Part shown: piece by piece, positions 63,182-64,000 of the stretch
How the letters are laid out: the number at the start of each line of letters is the position of its first letter
How positions within the stretch are numbered: the first letter of the stretch is position 1
The notes under the pieces: model-generated
What the model saw: only the letters and a program-made list of their open reading frames with translations
The model's database searches: none
Told to the model about the DNA's origin: nothing
Translations under genes and position numbers: made by a program
NCBI RefSeq assembly: GCF_900103415.1
Contig: NZ_FMXB01000008.1
Coordinates: 1-64,000, forward strand
From: Methanobrevibacter millerae
Lineage (GTDB): Archaea; Methanobacteriota; Methanobacteria; Methanobacteriales; Methanobacteriaceae
Direction: 5' to 3'
Length of the DNA: 64,000 nt

Positions 63182-63526
63182 ATGATTGGTAAAAACGTCA
63201 TTAAAAAAGAGGAAATTCCTGGAGTCACAGTCAAAGAGACTCTTGAAGAATTTTCCCAGGAATATGAACTAAACTACGAGCAAAACGTGACTCTAAACCA
63301 TCTTGCAAGGTTTCCAAGATATTCTGCCGAAGATACAGAAAAAATCATTGCGGAACTTCAAAGCGAGCTTGGCTTAAGGCACAAGGTTGCTGTTCATATT
63401 GTTGATTTAATTCCAAAAGACATTGATGATTTAAGATTGATTTTCGCAAAGGAACCTATTCAAATCAATAAAGAGGAAATGGAGAAGATTCTGGATATCT
63501 TAAATCAGTATTTCGTTGATGAATAG
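63182..63526 (+). CDS. rpo4: DNA-directed RNA polymerase subunit Rpo4 (F)
   Basis: This 114-residue Rpb4-family protein has VKETLEEFSQEYELNYEQNVTLNHLARFPRYSAEDTEKIIAELQSE and an HIVDLIPKDIDDLRLIFAKE core. Rpo4 pairs with Rpo7 to form the stalk of archaeal RNA polymerase. It starts 5 bases after the L21e stop. A hairpin and T run follow its stop codon. Confidence 0.92.
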   Translation: MIGKNVIKKEEIPGVTVKETLEEFSQEYELNYEQNVTLNHLARFPRYSAEDTEKIIAELQSELGLRHKVAVHIVDLIPKDIDDLRLIFAKEPIQINKEEMEKILDILNQYFVDE

Positions 63527-63560
63527 TTTTTTTACTATTCACTTTTTAACTTTTTTTTAA
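63521..63560 (+). terminator. Terminator after rpo4
   Basis: GAATAG (including the stop codon) pairs with CTATTC over a T-rich loop, followed by two T runs. It may separate the DUF655 gene, which has its own leader. Confidence 0.5.
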
Positions 63561-63636
63561 CGCTATTTTTAGATATATTTATTACTTATTAAACATTAAA
63601 AATAATTATAGATTTTTAAATTAGTGAAGTGATATT

Positions 63637-64000
63637 ATGGATAAGAGAAATAAAAACAAAAAAAATCCACCTCAAAAAACTGAGGACTATGCAGTCGTAC
63701 TAGATTACCTTAGTTTAGGATATGTACAATCTGATATGTCAAAGTTTAAAGGAAAAGCTATTGCTCAAGCTATTGGTACCGATTACTTCACTTTACTTGA
63801 ATTAGCTCCAAAAAACGGAGTTGATTTGGAAATTCAAGACACCGTATATATTGGAAAAGGAAAAAGAGACAAGATCTACAGGGTTTTAGGAAAATTGGAC
63901 TTTGAAAACCTGACCGCTACCAGTAGAATAGAACTCGAATACGCCATTAAGGACATTATCATCTCAAGAGAAGATGAATTCGTTGACTTTTTCAATACTG
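63637..64000 (+). CDS. DUF655 family protein (N-terminal part, cut by the window edge)
   Basis: 121 residues are visible. After a Lys/Asn-rich start, KTEDYAVVLDYLSLGY and TDYFTLLELAPKNGVDLEIQDTVYIGKGKRDKIYRVLGKLDFENLT match the DUF655 family, which has an OB-like N-terminal part and a helix-hairpin-helix region later. Function unknown, but the family is linked by position to L21e and Rpo4 and often to the KsgA methyltransferase downstream. The start ATG has AAGTGAT upstream. Confidence 0.88.
   Translation, partial: MDKRNKNKKNPPQKTEDYAVVLDYLSLGYVQSDMSKFKGKAIAQAIGTDYFTLLELAPKNGVDLEIQDTVYIGKGKRDKIYRVLGKLDFENLTATSRIELEYAIKDIIISREDEFVDFFNT

Overview
This 64 kb window comes from an AT-rich hydrogenotrophic methanogen of the order Methanobacteriales, most like Methanobrevibacter. 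The reasons are a tungsten-type formylmethanofuran dehydrogenase operon, an F420-linked formate dehydrogenase operon (fdhCAB), a coenzyme B (aksA/aksD) pathway, NrpR nitrogen control, class I lysyl-tRNA synthetase, PolD, and archaeal TATA-box promoters with strong GGAGGT/GGTGAT ribosome binding sites.

Layout. 1-0.6 kb: end of an IS630-type insertion sequence with a frameshifted transposase. 0.7-5 kb (minus): a translation/RNA gene string (prefoldin alpha, L18Ae, eIF6, L31e, L39e, PP-loop ATPase, PDCD5, S19e, YhbY, RNase P subunit 4). 5-14.7 kb (minus): AK6 kinase, DRG GTPase, AglB, topoisomerase I, a small zinc protein, a SerB-like phosphatase fused to a coiled coil, and TBP. 14.8-19.4 kb (plus): CYTH protein, AksA, AksD-like subunit, chorismate-lyase-like protein, FEN1. 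19.4-21.7 kb: a broken duplicate, a DUF2119-like protein and AhcY. 21.8-27.3 kb: intron-containing tRNA-Met, aldo/keto reductase, ThiF-like protein, glnA under an NrpR operator, and nrpR.

27.3-46.5 kb is a C1/formate/molybdopterin region: fwd operon (minus), MobB-like and MoaA (plus), fdhCAB (minus), FmdE-like protein, FdhD, hexuloisomerase, a LysR/ModE-like regulator, a sugar/nucleoside kinase and a radical SAM protein. The fwd and mob operons diverge from a 400 bp region with three near-identical 17 bp palindromes. The first fwd gene encodes a helix-turn-helix domain fused to a ferredoxin, which is a good candidate for the protein that binds them. ThiC follows.

48.2-51.4 kb is the most unusual part. 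Eleven tRNA or tRNA-like genes lie in one minus-strand array separated by hairpins. They are followed on the same strand, with no visible terminator between, by an Rnl5 (DRB0094)-type RNA ligase. Several of the tRNAs have defective acceptor stems or anticodon loops. Upstream of the array is a 72 bp direct repeat.

51.7-64 kb returns to housekeeping: PAN, LysRS, cytosine deaminase with a GNAT protein, an acidic coiled-coil protein, PolD large subunit, anaerobic ribonucleotide reductase (with an MsvR-type redox operator in its promoter), L21e, Rpb4 and the start of a DUF655 gene. No CRISPR array, rRNA or replication origin was seen. All identifications rest on reading motifs and family resemblance; no database search was run.
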